A stretch of DNA of 32,304 nucleotides from a candidate division GN15 bacterium (GCA_014727815.1 WJMS01000079.1:1-32304); one strand, 5' to 3'. Shown: positions 1 through 9,767, numbered from the stretch's first letter. Numbers and translations: made by a program. Notes: generated from the sequence alone by a model not told the origin.

Positions 1-688
1 CTTCGTCACGAGTCGTGACAAGAAAGCCGGCGTCGCGGAAAGAGGCTGCGATTTCATCAGTCGCGATCTCCGGCGCATCGATCAGCATGCGATAGACGCC
101 GCCGTGTTCGACAGGCGCCGGTGTGCGCACGATTAGCGGTTGATCGAGCACTTCCGGATTGAGGACGACACCGCTGATGGTGCGAGTCGGGCCGTATGCG
201 AGCGTCACCGGGTCACCGATTTTGCGATCGAGCGCCTCGAGCAGGGCAGGCGCAAGGGCGACCTCGCCGCTGTTGGCGGGTAAGCGACCATCGAGCACGC
301 GGACCATGCCGTGGCCAAGACCGTTCGCCTCCAGCGTTGTCGGATCCGCGGCAATGAGTCTGGCGCGAAGGGTCAGCCCGGGGATCGAAACATCATCACG
401 ACCGAAGAAGACTATCGCGCTCGTTGCCCCCGCCGGCAACAGCGCTGTCGCTCGTTCGATCTCGGCGTACTCGCCGGAGAGGTCTACCGAGAGATCGGCC
501 TGCCCCATGGTTGACTGTCGCTGCTCCTCCGGAGTCGGTTGCGTGGTCAGTACGAGGCTGGTGCCGGCGACGATGGCGGCGACCGGGACGGCAATCAGCG
601 TGATGATCAGCGCCGAGCGGGCGCGGTGGCGTTTGGTCTCCCGGTACTCGACCCGGAGAAGGGCGCGAAGTGATCGCCAGAAGGTCAT
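1..688 (-). CDS. ABC transporter permease, FtsX/MacB type (partial)
   Basis: This gene is absent from the ORF track because it runs off the left edge; I read it by reverse translation. The start ATG at 688 is preceded by GGAGG with five nucleotides between. The first 229 residues begin MTFWRSLRALLRVEYRETKR, followed by one hydrophobic helix at about residues 25-46. A long extracytoplasmic region follows, which is how FtsX/MacB permeases begin (one N-terminal helix, a periplasmic domain, then three more helices). It sits 39 bp downstream of the ABC ATPase on the same strand, so the two should form one exporter or lipoprotein-release type complex in the inner membrane. The later helices lie outside the window. 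The family is inferred from topology and the partner; the substrate cannot be told. Confidence 0.8.
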   Translation of the reverse strand, partial: MTFWRSLRALLRVEYRETKRHRARSALIITLIAVPVAAIVAGTSLVLTTQPTPEEQRQSTMGQADLSVDLSGEYAEIERATALLPAGATSAIVFFGRDDVSIPGLTLRARLIAADPTTLEANGLGHGMVRVLDGRLPANSGEVALAPALLEALDRKIGDPVTLAYGPTRTISGVVLNPEVLDQPLIVRTPAPVEHGGVYRMLIDAPEIATDEIAASFRDAGFLVTTRDE

Positions 689-727
689 GGTTGCCTCCGC
701 GATCGACCGGGCTGATGCACTCTGTGC

Positions 728-1438
728 TCAGTTGGATTCATTGATCAATTCGCCATCGCGGAGGAACAACACCCGGTCGGCCCACGCCGCATGGGCGGAA
801 TTGTGGGTGGCGACGACAGCCGTTTTGCCGCGGCCGCAGTGGTCGCGAAGCAGTTGCATGATGATTTCGCCGGTCACCGAGTCGAGGGCGCCGGTCGGTT
901 CATCGGCCAGCAACAACGATCGTTGACCGACAAAGGCGCGGGCGATGGCAACTCGCTGCTGTTCGCCGCCTGAGAGATTCTCGGGAAAGCGATCAGCCAA
1001 TTCGAGAAGCTGTACGCCCTGCAGCGCTTCCCGGGCCTGGTCATGGGCTTCGATTTGCGCAACGCCATCCAATTCGAGCGGCAGCGCAACATTTTCGAGT
1101 GCGGTCAGGCCCGGCAGCAGGTTAAGATCCTGAAAGACAAAGCCGACCGTCTGTCGTCGCAGGCGCGAGCAGTCATCGGGTGACAGGGCCGACAATTCGC
1201 TGCCGTGCAGGAGGACTCGTCCCTGAGTCGGTTTGTCGAGGGCGCCGGCCAGTGACAGCAGGGTGGTTTTGCCGGAGCCGGACGGGCCCATGATGGCGAC
1301 CAGTTCGCCGGCATGGATATCGAGCGTGATCGGTCCCAGCGCCCGTACGGATGTGGGGCCGCTGCCGTAGACGCGGCTGACGGCGTCAAACCGAAGGAAA
1401 CCGTCGGCGTGGTCGGCTGGTGTGGGCAGGTGGTTCAT
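728..1438 (-). CDS. ABC transporter ATP-binding protein (MacB/LolD-like)
   Basis: This is a complete 236-residue nucleotide-binding domain of the MacB/LolD class, which powers FtsX-type permeases. Visible motifs in order are Walker A GPSGSGKT (about 51-58), a Q-loop in VGFVFQDLNLLPGLT, the signature LSGGEQQRVAIARA, Walker B LLLADEPTGALD and an H-loop histidine in VVATHN. The sequence LLPGLTALENVALPLEL after the Q-loop is typical of this subfamily. The start ATG overlaps the PadR stop codon by 4 bp (ATGA), with a GGGGG-rich ribosome site inside the end of the padR gene, so translation is probably coupled. The downstream permease is its obvious partner. A role in efflux or envelope stress is inferred from the PadR context, not shown. 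Confidence 0.95.
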   Translation of the reverse strand: MNHLPTPADHADGFLRFDAVSRVYGSGPTSVRALGPITLDIHAGELVAIMGPSGSGKTTLLSLAGALDKPTQGRVLLHGSELSALSPDDCSRLRRQTVGFVFQDLNLLPGLTALENVALPLELDGVAQIEAHDQAREALQGVQLLELADRFPENLSGGEQQRVAIARAFVGQRSLLLADEPTGALDSVTGEIIMQLLRDHCGRGKTAVVATHNSAHAAWADRVLFLRDGELINESN

Positions 1439-1950
1439 CGGCCGGCCCCCTTCAGCCGCTGTTCACACCGGTCGAGCCAGTTGATCTCAGCTTCGAGCCG
1501 GGCGGTCAGCAGATCGAGCAGGAGCACCCAGGCAAGGTCGCTGTCGGCACCGGTGTCTTTCTTCACCCGGGTGAACTGCTGGAGTTTCTGCATGGTGGCC
1601 AGGCGCTGGTTGTCGATGATCCTGCCGGCATCGGCTCGCTTGCCGGCGATAGCGAGCAGGACTTTGATGGCAAGTTCATCGCGGGCTTCGCCGGTTGCGA
1701 CCGGGGTGTCGTACCAGGCGCGCAGCGCCGCGCGGCCGGCCGGGGTGATTCTCCAGGCCTGGCGGCCGGCGTCGTCTTCGCCGACCGGCTCAACCATGCC
1801 GTCGCGCTCCAGCCGCGCCAGGGTGCTGTAGACCTGGCCGACATTGAGCGGCCACATGCCGGCCGTGTATTCTTCGAAATGCGATTTCAGCCAGTAGCCG
1901 TGGGCGGGCTGTTCGGCCAGAATCGCCAGGATGCCGTGACGAATGCTCAT
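1435..1950 (-). CDS. PadR-family transcriptional regulator
   Basis: This is a 171-residue PadR repressor with the N-terminal winged helix visible: MSIRHGILAILAEQPAHGYWLK, then VGQVYSTLARLERDGMVEP as recognition helix and wing. A C-terminal helical dimerisation region contains LLDLLTARLEAEINWLDRCEQ. The ORF track begins 17 codons upstream at a TTG (2001). I prefer the ATG at 1950, because it has an AAGGAA ribosome site 5-8 nt upstream and because the TTG belongs to the promoter -35 box. The last bases overlap the ABC ATPase start, making a PadR-ATPase-permease operon. PadR proteins usually repress their own promoter and the adjacent transporter until a ligand binds. That fits the palindromes found in this promoter. 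Confidence 0.93.
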   Translation of the reverse strand: MSIRHGILAILAEQPAHGYWLKSHFEEYTAGMWPLNVGQVYSTLARLERDGMVEPVGEDDAGRQAWRITPAGRAALRAWYDTPVATGEARDELAIKVLLAIAGKRADAGRIIDNQRLATMQKLQQFTRVKKDTGADSDLAWVLLLDLLTARLEAEINWLDRCEQRLKGAGR

Positions 1951-1966
1951 GGGTTTTCCTTTCGAT

Positions 1967-2001
1967 ATACGCAGTATGCATACGGAGTATGTATTTGTCA
2001 A
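1967..2001 (-). promoter_or_regulatory. padR operon promoter with tandem PadR-like operator
   Basis: On the minus strand TTGACA (2001-1996) is followed after exactly 17 bp by CATACT (1978-1973), a good sigma70-type promoter. Overlapping it are the half-sites ATAC-N3-GTAT (1967-1977) and ATAC-N3-GTAT (1980-1990), with a perfect 10-bp palindrome GTATGCATAC between them (1974-1983). Such ATAC/GTAT arms resemble known PadR operators. A dimer bound here would cover the -10 region and spacer, so autorepression is the likely mode. The promoter elements are seen directly; the identity of the binding protein is inferred. Confidence 0.7.
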
Positions 2002-2090
2002 GTAAAATGGCTCATGGTAGTCTATTTTGTGTCGTTACGGCCGGATAATTGACAGGTCGGCCGGCGGTGGCATACGAGGTGGCGCGGCGT

Positions 2091-2128
2091 AACAAAGAAC
2101 GGCTGCAGCGCTTTGACGCCGCAGCCGT
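2091..2128 (-). terminator. Rho-independent terminator of the transglutaminase gene
   Basis: An inverted repeat with 8-bp perfect arms (ACGGCTGC at 2099-2106 and GCAGCCGT at 2121-2128) is extended by an inner 3-bp GCG/CGC pairing. On the minus strand it is followed by TCTTTGTT. It lies 40 bp beyond the stop codon at 2168, as expected of an intrinsic terminator. On the plus strand no T-run follows. Confidence 0.65.
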
Positions 2129-2167
2129 CCCAACTACCGGTGAGCCGGTGAGAAGCAGAGGAGGCAA

Positions 2168-3781
2168 CTATTCTGCCGAGATTGCGACCGGGGTCCACTC
2201 GCCGAAGTTCTCGACCACGACCTTGCACTTGCCCCGGGACTGCCATCGTTCGTTGGCGTTGTAGCCCCACTCGAGGTACTCGGAGCCGCCGCCACCGACA
2301 GTCGTGATCAGTACGCCGTTGCTGAGCGAGCCAAAGGCTTTGGCCTGATCGGCGGGCCATTTCTTATCGCCGCGGGAGGGATCGACCGGGAACCAGCCGT
2401 AGCCCGGCAGGTAGATTTCGACCCAGCGGTGGAAGACTTCATCGTACGAGGCATCGTCGCCGCGGACGACAATCGACCCGGCATAGCGCGCCGGCAGTCC
2501 GGCTGCCCGGCACATGGCGATGTAGACGAAGCTGTATTCCGAGCAGGAACCGTTGCCGCGTTCGAGCACCGCCGGGGCGACATTCCAGCCGCCGGCCAGT
2601 TCGTATTCCATACGCGCGATGATGTAGTTGAAGATCTTCCGGCCGATCCAGTAAGGGTTGGTCTCATCGCCGACTGCCTCCCTGACGCCATTTTGTATGA
2701 CCGGATCATCCATGGAGAACTTGGCGTCATTGACGAGGTACCGATCGCGGATGTCATTGGGGATATCATCGAGTGAGCCAAGCCGGTCGGGGTAGACGAA
2801 ATAGCGGGTCTGGTGCATATTGGCCGAGGCCAACATACGTACCGTTGCAAACTCGGTGGGGGCGAGATTCTCGAACCGGAAGTGAGCTACTTGCTGGCCC
2901 CACTTGTCGGTGAGGACTTCGGTGGCTTCCGGCTCGAACGTGGCCGGGTCGAGCAACTCCTGGTTGGTCAGGTCTTTGGGGATGGCGAGGTAGACATCGA
3001 GACCGGTCACTGTCCCCGGACCGAAGTTTCGGGTCTGGTGGATGAACTCGACCTGCTGGACTTTCTTGTCACTGCGCGAATACTTTTTGTCGTGGTCGAT
3101 CACGATCGGGTAGATGCGATCGGTCTGGTAGTCGACATTCCAGAGAGTGGCGCCATCCCAGGCCAGTCCGCAGCTGTGCGGCCCGGGCGCATCGAAGATA
3201 TTGACGACATCGCCGTTTTCCGGCCAGACCATGTAGATCTTGTCGGTGTAGCGATCGGAGACCCAGAGGTAGGTGCCGTCAAACGTCAGGCCCCAGGCAT
3301 TGCGGGTAGGCGACGGGATCGACTTGATCGTGGTGCCGTCTTCGCTGCTGATCAGGTGCAGGGTCTCGCCGCGATCCTCGGCCAGCCAGAGGTACCGGCC
3401 GTTCCAGGCGAGGCCGGTCGGCCGCGAGACCGGGCAGTAGATTGTTGTCTCGACGATCCCGGTCGACGGGTTTGTCGCGTAGATCAATTGTTCTTCGGCA
3501 TCGACCGACCACACCCGTGTTCCATCCCAGGCCAGTCCGCGCGGCACATAGCCGGGCGTGGGCAGCGAATCGAGCACGTCGCCGTCGGTCGGGTCGACCT
3601 TGTAGAGCATGTCGCTGTGTCGATCGGCATTCCAGAGATACTGGCCGTCGAAGGCCAATCCCTGCGGGCATCGGAAAGGCGCCGGGATTGAATTCGGTTC
3701 GGCGTCCTGCGCCATGAGCGCCGGCACGGCGAGCGAGCACACCAGCGCGGCGAGTAGCATTGTCTTGACCATCGTACGCAT
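2168..3781 (-). CDS. Secreted transglutaminase-like protein with N-terminal propeller-like repeats
   Basis: This is a 537-residue exported protein. Residues 1-24 form a signal peptide ending ALMA-QD. Five repeats with the core GLAWDGxxLW start at residues 41, 82, 123, 164 and 205, an exact 41-residue period typical of beta-propeller-like blades. A linker beta domain follows at about 240-330. The transglutaminase-like domain is at about 360-500, with C413 (NGSCSEYSF), H451 (FHRWVEIY) and D467 (WFPVDPSRGD) forming the expected Cys-His-Asp triad. The ORF track starts at a GTG, but the ATG at 3781 has GGAGG 5 nt upstream, so I use that. The role is probably proteolysis or peptide crosslinking outside the cytoplasm; the substrate is unknown. 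It is a single gene with its own terminator. Confidence 0.85.
   Translation of the reverse strand: MRTMVKTMLLAALVCSLAVPALMAQDAEPNSIPAPFRCPQGLAFDGQYLWNADRHSDMLYKVDPTDGDVLDSLPTPGYVPRGLAWDGTRVWSVDAEEQLIYATNPSTGIVETTIYCPVSRPTGLAWNGRYLWLAEDRGETLHLISSEDGTTIKSIPSPTRNAWGLTFDGTYLWVSDRYTDKIYMVWPENGDVVNIFDAPGPHSCGLAWDGATLWNVDYQTDRIYPIVIDHDKKYSRSDKKVQQVEFIHQTRNFGPGTVTGLDVYLAIPKDLTNQELLDPATFEPEATEVLTDKWGQQVAHFRFENLAPTEFATVRMLASANMHQTRYFVYPDRLGSLDDIPNDIRDRYLVNDAKFSMDDPVIQNGVREAVGDETNPYWIGRKIFNYIIARMEYELAGGWNVAPAVLERGNGSCSEYSFVYIAMCRAAGLPARYAGSIVVRGDDASYDEVFHRWVEIYLPGYGWFPVDPSRGDKKWPADQAKAFGSLSNGVLITTVGGGGSEYLEWGYNANERWQSRGKCKVVVENFGEWTPVAISAE
3047..3661 (-). repeat. Five in-frame 123-bp (41-residue) coding repeats
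   Basis: Inside the transglutaminase gene, five copies of a 41-codon unit follow each other with no insertions. Each has the core G-L-(A/T)-(F/W)-(D/N)-G, then LW, then an aspartate-rich turn and a (Y/L)-x-(I/V/L) strand. The spacing between cores is constant at 123 bp. The DNA copies have diverged, so this is an old protein repeat and not a recent tandem duplication. Confidence 0.8.
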
Positions 3782-4274
3782 CACAACCTCCACAACTGTG
3801 AAACTTCGCGTTTCGGCTCCATCATGCAGCTAAGCTAATTCGGTCGTGATCGTAGTCAAGTCAATAGACACTGACGCAGGACGGTGTGAGCCAAAAGTCC
3901 GTTGGTCAAGGTACGTACGGGCCCGATCGTTTGACGCTGAACGAGACGGTTTGCGCGCGACACATCGCCCCGGGGGCGGGAGGCGTACGGGCAGTGCTCC
4001 CTGGCTTATCGGCTCACATCATCGACCACAAGACCCGCATTGCCCTATTCCGTTGTAAGACATGGACAAAGAAGTTCCACGATGGGAACATTTTTCCGCC
4101 GGACATGTTGTACAGGGCAATACCGATCTACTGGTAGCAATCAATCATGAACGACACACATACCGGGCGACCGACTTAGCGACGCCCGCTTACATATTTT
4201 CGATTCGTTAACCCCATTGCTATGTCTCGACATGCGTCGTGCGACCGACGCACGGGCGACAGGAGAGTTACGTT
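3782..4274. other. Divergent intergenic region between transglutaminase gene and aceA
   Basis: These 493 bp separate two divergently transcribed genes and should hold both promoters. For the minus-strand gene there is a good -35 TTGACT at 3859-3854, but only a poor -10 (TAGCTT) 16 bp on. For aceA I see no convincing -35/-10 pair, although the 80 bp before the start are AT-richer. A 5-bp hairpin (4074-4089) followed by ATTTTT is too weak to call. No RNA gene or riboswitch was recognised. Confidence 0.4.
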
Positions 4275-5654
<1,380 letters not shown>

Positions 5655-5698
5655 CAGTGCACGTGCGCACATGATTGGCGCAAAGGAGAATGACAGTA

Positions 5699-6838
5699 AT
5701 GGCTAAAGCTATAGTAAACCCGCCGAAGCGGACGCTGATGGGCCCGGGACCATCCGATGTGTACCCGGAGGTACTCGAGGCGCTGGGGCGTCCGACAGTC
5801 GGGCACCTCGATCCGTACTTCATCGACCTGATGGATGAAACCAAAGAGCTGCTGAAGTATGCGTTCCGGACGAAGAACCAGTTGACGATGCCGGTGTCGG
5901 CGCCGGGCTCGGCGGGCATGGAAACCTGCCTGATGAACCTGATCGAGCCGGGTGATACCTGTGTCGTGTGCGTCAACGGTGTCTTCGGCGGCCGCATGCG
6001 TGATATTGTCGAGCGAATCGGCGGCACGGCGGTGGTGGTCGAGGATGACTGGGGCAAGCCGGTTGATGTGCAGAAAGTCGAGGATGCGCTCAAGCAGCAC
6101 AGTGATGCGAAGTACGTGGCGTTCGTGCATGCCGAGACCTCGACCGGGGCGCGCTCCGACGCCCGTGAGCTGGTAGCCCTGGCCCACACGTATGACTGTC
6201 TGGCGATTGTCGATGCGGTTACGTCGCTCGGCGGGATCGAACTGCAGGTCGATGAATGGGAGATCGATGCGATCTACTCCGGCTCGCAGAAGTGCCTCTC
6301 GTGCATTCCCGGTATCTCGCCGGTCAGTTTCAGCGAACGCGCGCTCGAAGTCGTGCAGAAGCGATCGTCAAAAGTGAAAAGCTGGTTTCTCGACGTGAAC
6401 CTGGTGACGCAGTACTGGGGCAGCGGCAAGAGCCGGTCATACCATCACACCGCGCCGGTGAACTCGATCTACGCGCTCAACCAGTCGCTTCGGATACTCA
6501 AGGCCGAAGGTATTGAGAATGCCTGGAAACGGCATCACGAGAATCATCTCAAGCTCAAAGACGGCCTGGAGGAACTCGGGTTGGAGTTTGCAGTCGAGGA
6601 ATCGCACCGTCTGCCGCAGTTGAACGCGGTGCGTCCGCCGGACGGTATCGATGAAGCGGCAGTGCGACGCCAGCTGCTTGACGAGCACAATATCGAGATC
6701 GGCGCCGGGCTAGGTGCGCTGGCCGGGAAGACGTGGCGGATCGGCCTGATGGGCTACGCCTCACGACAGGAAAATATCGACAAACTCCTGAAGGCGCTTC
6801 GCCAGGTGCTCAGCACCCGGCAGGCCACGGCCGGTTGA
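5699..6838 (+). CDS. Class V aminotransferase, serine/alanine-glyoxylate type
   Basis: This is a PLP-dependent enzyme of the alanine-glyoxylate / serine-pyruvate aminotransferase group, 379 residues. The opening TLMGPGPSDVYPEVLEALGRP and GHLDPYF are characteristic. D172 in VDAVTSLGG should hold the PLP ring nitrogen, and K198 in SGSQKCLS is the Schiff-base lysine. The ORF track starts at a TTG. The ATG at 5699 is better placed, 10 nt after AGGAG, since the ATG at 5690 would be only 1 nt from it. It directly follows aceA and precedes a strong terminator, so the likely job is converting glyoxylate made by isocitrate lyase to glycine, with serine or alanine as amino donor. Donor specificity cannot be read from sequence alone; a phosphonate-type class V enzyme is a less likely alternative. 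Confidence 0.9.
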   Translation: MAKAIVNPPKRTLMGPGPSDVYPEVLEALGRPTVGHLDPYFIDLMDETKELLKYAFRTKNQLTMPVSAPGSAGMETCLMNLIEPGDTCVVCVNGVFGGRMRDIVERIGGTAVVVEDDWGKPVDVQKVEDALKQHSDAKYVAFVHAETSTGARSDARELVALAHTYDCLAIVDAVTSLGGIELQVDEWEIDAIYSGSQKCLSCIPGISPVSFSERALEVVQKRSSKVKSWFLDVNLVTQYWGSGKSRSYHHTAPVNSIYALNQSLRILKAEGIENAWKRHHENHLKLKDGLEELGLEFAVEESHRLPQLNAVRPPDGIDEAAVRRQLLDEHNIEIGAGLGALAGKTWRIGLMGYASRQENIDKLLKALRQVLSTRQATAG

Positions 6839-6863
6839 TCGGATTTGCTCAATGAAATGACAG

Positions 6864-6896
6864 AAGGGCGGGTTTTTGACCCGCCCTTTTTTCTTT
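6864..6896 (+). terminator. Strong rho-independent terminator after the aceA-aminotransferase operon
   Basis: A perfect 10-bp stem (AAGGGCGGGT at 6864-6873 and ACCCGCCCTT at 6879-6888) with a 5-nt loop is followed by TTTTCTTT-type sequence. It begins 25 bp after the aminotransferase stop codon. The minus-strand side lacks a comparable T-run, so it serves the plus strand mainly. Confidence 0.92.
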
Positions 6897-7029
6897 GGGC
6901 AGCGGCACGGTTGATATTGGATAGGAGGCAAGTCTTCGCAGCAACCATTGACTTCTGACGAGCGTGCACATGCGGTGATGCGAGGCTATCGATGTACTTC
7001 TGGTCGAAGAACAAGAGCGTAGATGCGGC

Positions 7030-8331
7030 TCAGTAGCGGAATAGCAGCTCGGCCCGAATCCAGGCGTAGCTGTCGGCGGTCGTGGAATAGTAGTCGCCGG
7101 GCATGAAGCCTTCCCATAGCAGGTGGCCGGACCATCGCTCGCCAAACCGATACGACAGGCGGCCGATAAACAGGTCGCCGCGGCCGGTCCCGGTACCACC
7201 GGGGAAGTCCTGTGCAGTCGCAGCGTGCGGTGCGGCCAGGCGATGGTAGTCACCACGGAGGTCGACCTCGGGAGAGAGCGTGAAGCGTACGGTCGCATAC
7301 AACGACAGGAGATTGGTCCACCAGGCGACGGCATCCTCGCGAATCTGCGTGTAGATATACGACTCGCTCCATTTCGGCCATCGCGCAAACATCGGATCCC
7401 AGTCTTCCCAATCATCGGTGTCGGGATCGTCCCCCGACAGGTAAATTAACCCAACGGTGAGTGACGACGGCAAAAACCACTGCGCCGATGACCATCGTGG
7501 ACGGTAGTCCAGATAGGCATAGCCACCGTAGCCCCCGCGGTCGGCATCGCCAAAGCTGCCAAGCTGGTAGGCCGCTTCGATGACGGCCGTGAGGTTTTTC
7601 TGCGATGACAATGGTGTCTTGAGTCGGCCGCCAAGGGTGGTCACGGTCGATTCAAACGGAAAGGCGTCGCTGGCTTCGCGGCGTTTGTGCACAACATAAC
7701 CGTGCACATCGCGATCCCGCCACCGGCCGACATAGTAAGCGCCAAGGCCGGTTTCGGGCTGTTCGACGAGCGGCTGGTCCTGTTTGTGAATGATCGGCAA
7801 CCAGGTGTCGGTCTCGTCTTTGTAGCTGGCGAAGGTCGTCAGGGTGTGATGTTGACGGATATGCCAGTCGAACCTGATTGCGTTGAAGTAGATCGACCGG
7901 GAGCCGTCGAGTGGGTGACCATCCATGACAACAAAGCCCTCGCCGAGCATGATATTCTGGCGTCCGAGCGTGAGGGTTACCGGCCAGTCCCAGGGCTTGG
8001 CGAACCTGACGAACAACTGATCGACGAAGATCTCGTCGAAGTGAAAGTCGACCCCGGCCGGCTGCGTGTAGTAGCGAAACTCGTTGGCGAAACGAAGTCG
8101 AAAGGTCGTGACCGACGACGGCGAATACTCGGCCCCAAGCTGGGTGCGATGGCGAGTGAAGGCGCGCGAGGCGCCGGCGGATTGATCGAGGGTGATGGCG
8201 TTGTCCCAGGTGACCAGGCGGAAGCGTTCGGTGAGAGTGAGCGACCAGTGATCGTTGAGCTTCTTTGCCGACACCGATGGGACGAGCGCCAGGGTCAACA
8301 GCACCATTGCGATCATGAATCGCGGTGTCAT
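7030..8331 (-). CDS. Outer-membrane beta-barrel protein, alginate-export-domain type
   Basis: This 433-residue protein has a signal peptide at residues 1-22 (hydrophobic IAMVLLTLALVPSVSA, then KK). The rest alternates polar and aromatic residues in amphipathic strands, ending in ELLFRY with a terminal aromatic, as outer-membrane barrels do. The region VTLTLGRQNIMLGEGFVVMD followed by DGSRSIYFNAIR is the recognisable core of the alginate-export (AlgE-like) family. Its ATG overlaps the stop of the upstream sodium:solute symporter by 4 bp (ATGA), so the two are translationally coupled. Family membership does not prove alginate as substrate. With a symporter partner the likely role is passive uptake of a small anionic or carbohydrate solute across the outer membrane. 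Confidence 0.82.
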   Translation of the reverse strand: MTPRFMIAMVLLTLALVPSVSAKKLNDHWSLTLTERFRLVTWDNAITLDQSAGASRAFTRHRTQLGAEYSPSSVTTFRLRFANEFRYYTQPAGVDFHFDEIFVDQLFVRFAKPWDWPVTLTLGRQNIMLGEGFVVMDGHPLDGSRSIYFNAIRFDWHIRQHHTLTTFASYKDETDTWLPIIHKQDQPLVEQPETGLGAYYVGRWRDRDVHGYVVHKRREASDAFPFESTVTTLGGRLKTPLSSQKNLTAVIEAAYQLGSFGDADRGGYGGYAYLDYRPRWSSAQWFLPSSLTVGLIYLSGDDPDTDDWEDWDPMFARWPKWSESYIYTQIREDAVAWWTNLLSLYATVRFTLSPEVDLRGDYHRLAAPHAATAQDFPGGTGTGRGDLFIGRLSYRFGERWSGHLLWEGFMPGDYYSTTADSYAWIRAELLFRY

Positions 8332-9767
8332 GCCGGCGTCGCCTGGCGTGGTGTGATCAAGCTGATTATCGGCGCGCTCACCAGTGAGGTGAGCATACCC
8401 AGGGTCCCCGCCTGCGGCGAGGCCGTTCCGGTGCCGTAGAGAACGAGGCAGACAGCGAGTCCTATCAGGCCCGAACCAATGGCGCCAAATCGGTTGGCTC
8501 GTTTGGTGAACAGGCCCCAGATGAACGGTCCGAGAAAGGCGGCGCCGATTGCTCCCCAGGAAATACCGAGGATACTGACGATCGTGGCCGGCCGGTAGTA
8601 CGCCATGACCACGGCGAGCAACACGATGACGGCACTGCTGATCCGCATGAGGCGGGTCAGGGTGGTATCGGAGGCGTCCTTGTTGATGAAGCCGGCGTAG
8701 AAGTCTTTGGCAATCGCCGAGCTGGAAATGAGCACAAGCGCGGCGAGGGTAGACATCGAAGCCGACAGAATCAGCAGCAGGATAAGCACCGAGAGGGCGT
8801 CGGGGATTATCCGGGTCAGCAGCTCGGGCATGAGTGCATCGAAGATCGGCTGGCTGTCACGGAAAGCCATGGGGGTGTTCTCGGGTGAGAGGAAAAATCG
8901 TGTTGTGGCGCCGGCGAAATAGCCGATGCCGGTGATGATCAGGGCGAAGATGGTGGAGCCGATCATGCCGATACGGATCGCGCGCTTATCGCGAATCGCG
9001 TAGAACTTCTGCACCAGCTGCGGCATGGCCATCGGCGCCACGCTCGTAAGGAAGACCAGACTCAACAACGGCCACCAGCCGGGCGGGCCGACCGGTTCGA
9101 CCAGTTTGGGATCGATCGCACCGAGGCCGTCGGTGATCTCACCAAGGCCGCCGCCGACATCGAGAATACTCACCAGCAAAACGCCCACCCCGAGGATCAT
9201 GATGATGCCGAAGATGACATCGATAATGGTAATCGACTTGTAGCCGCCGAGTACGAGATAGATGGCCGTGAAGCCGCCCATCAGGATCAGCGCGAGAGTG
9301 TAATCGAGGCCGAAGTTGGAGCGAAAGAGGTAGGACAGACCCATAAACACAGCGGCCGTATAGGGGATGAAGAAGACGAAGATGCAGAGCGAGGCGAACA
9401 GTTTGAGGAAGCGGCTGTCGTATCGCTTTTCGAAGAACTCGCCGATGGTGTGGACGCCGTAGTCGACCGACATCCGCTTGATCCGCGGTCCCAGCAGCCA
9501 CCAGACGAGAAGTACGCCGACCAGCGTGTTACCGGCCGCGACCCAGAGTCCGGAGAGGCCGAAGCCCCAGCCGATCTTGCCGGCAAAACCGATAAACATA
9601 ACGGCGGAGAAATAGGCGGTGCCGTAGGTGAACGCAGTCATCCAGGCGCCGACCTTGCCGCCGCCGAGGAAGAAATCGGAAAAGGAACGAGCTTTGCGAA
9701 ACCCGGCCAGCCCGACCCAGATGATCATCAGGGCGTAGGCGACCAGGACAATAATCTTGAGAACCAT
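8328..9767 (-). CDS. Sodium:solute symporter (SSS family)
   Basis: This is a 479-residue inner-membrane protein with about 13 hydrophobic helices. Family features include the N-terminal SFSDFFLGGGKVGAWMTAFT, the stretch FSAVMFIGFAGKIGWGFG, LGGYKSITIIDVIFGIIMI, and the conserved serine pair region LILSASMSTLAALVLISSSAIAKD in the later helices. Such carriers import sugars, amino acids, organic acids or vitamins with Na+. The start ATG at 9767 has GGAG 6 nt upstream. The gene is first in a two-gene unit with the outer-membrane barrel, whose start overlaps its stop. The substrate cannot be assigned; the overlap argues it is shared with the barrel. Confidence 0.93.
   Translation of the reverse strand: MVLKIIVLVAYALMIIWVGLAGFRKARSFSDFFLGGGKVGAWMTAFTYGTAYFSAVMFIGFAGKIGWGFGLSGLWVAAGNTLVGVLLVWWLLGPRIKRMSVDYGVHTIGEFFEKRYDSRFLKLFASLCIFVFFIPYTAAVFMGLSYLFRSNFGLDYTLALILMGGFTAIYLVLGGYKSITIIDVIFGIIMILGVGVLLVSILDVGGGLGEITDGLGAIDPKLVEPVGPPGWWPLLSLVFLTSVAPMAMPQLVQKFYAIRDKRAIRIGMIGSTIFALIITGIGYFAGATTRFFLSPENTPMAFRDSQPIFDALMPELLTRIIPDALSVLILLLILSASMSTLAALVLISSSAIAKDFYAGFINKDASDTTLTRLMRISSAVIVLLAVVMAYYRPATIVSILGISWGAIGAAFLGPFIWGLFTKRANRFGAIGSGLIGLAVCLVLYGTGTASPQAGTLGMLTSLVSAPIISLITPRQATPA

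Noticed and set aside
1951-2001. TTG start at 2001 for the PadR protein
   Set aside because: That TTG is the first half of a consensus -35 box, and an ATG with a good ribosome site lies at 1950.
4074-4094. Hairpin GTTCC/GGAAC followed by ATTTTT upstream of aceA
   Set aside because: The stem is only 5 bp with a 6-nt loop, too weak for an intrinsic terminator or attenuator, and nothing upstream on this strand needs terminating.
3886-4137. 83-residue ORF in the region upstream of aceA
   Set aside because: It starts at GTG with no good ribosome site and shows no motif; without homologue evidence it cannot be supported as a gene.
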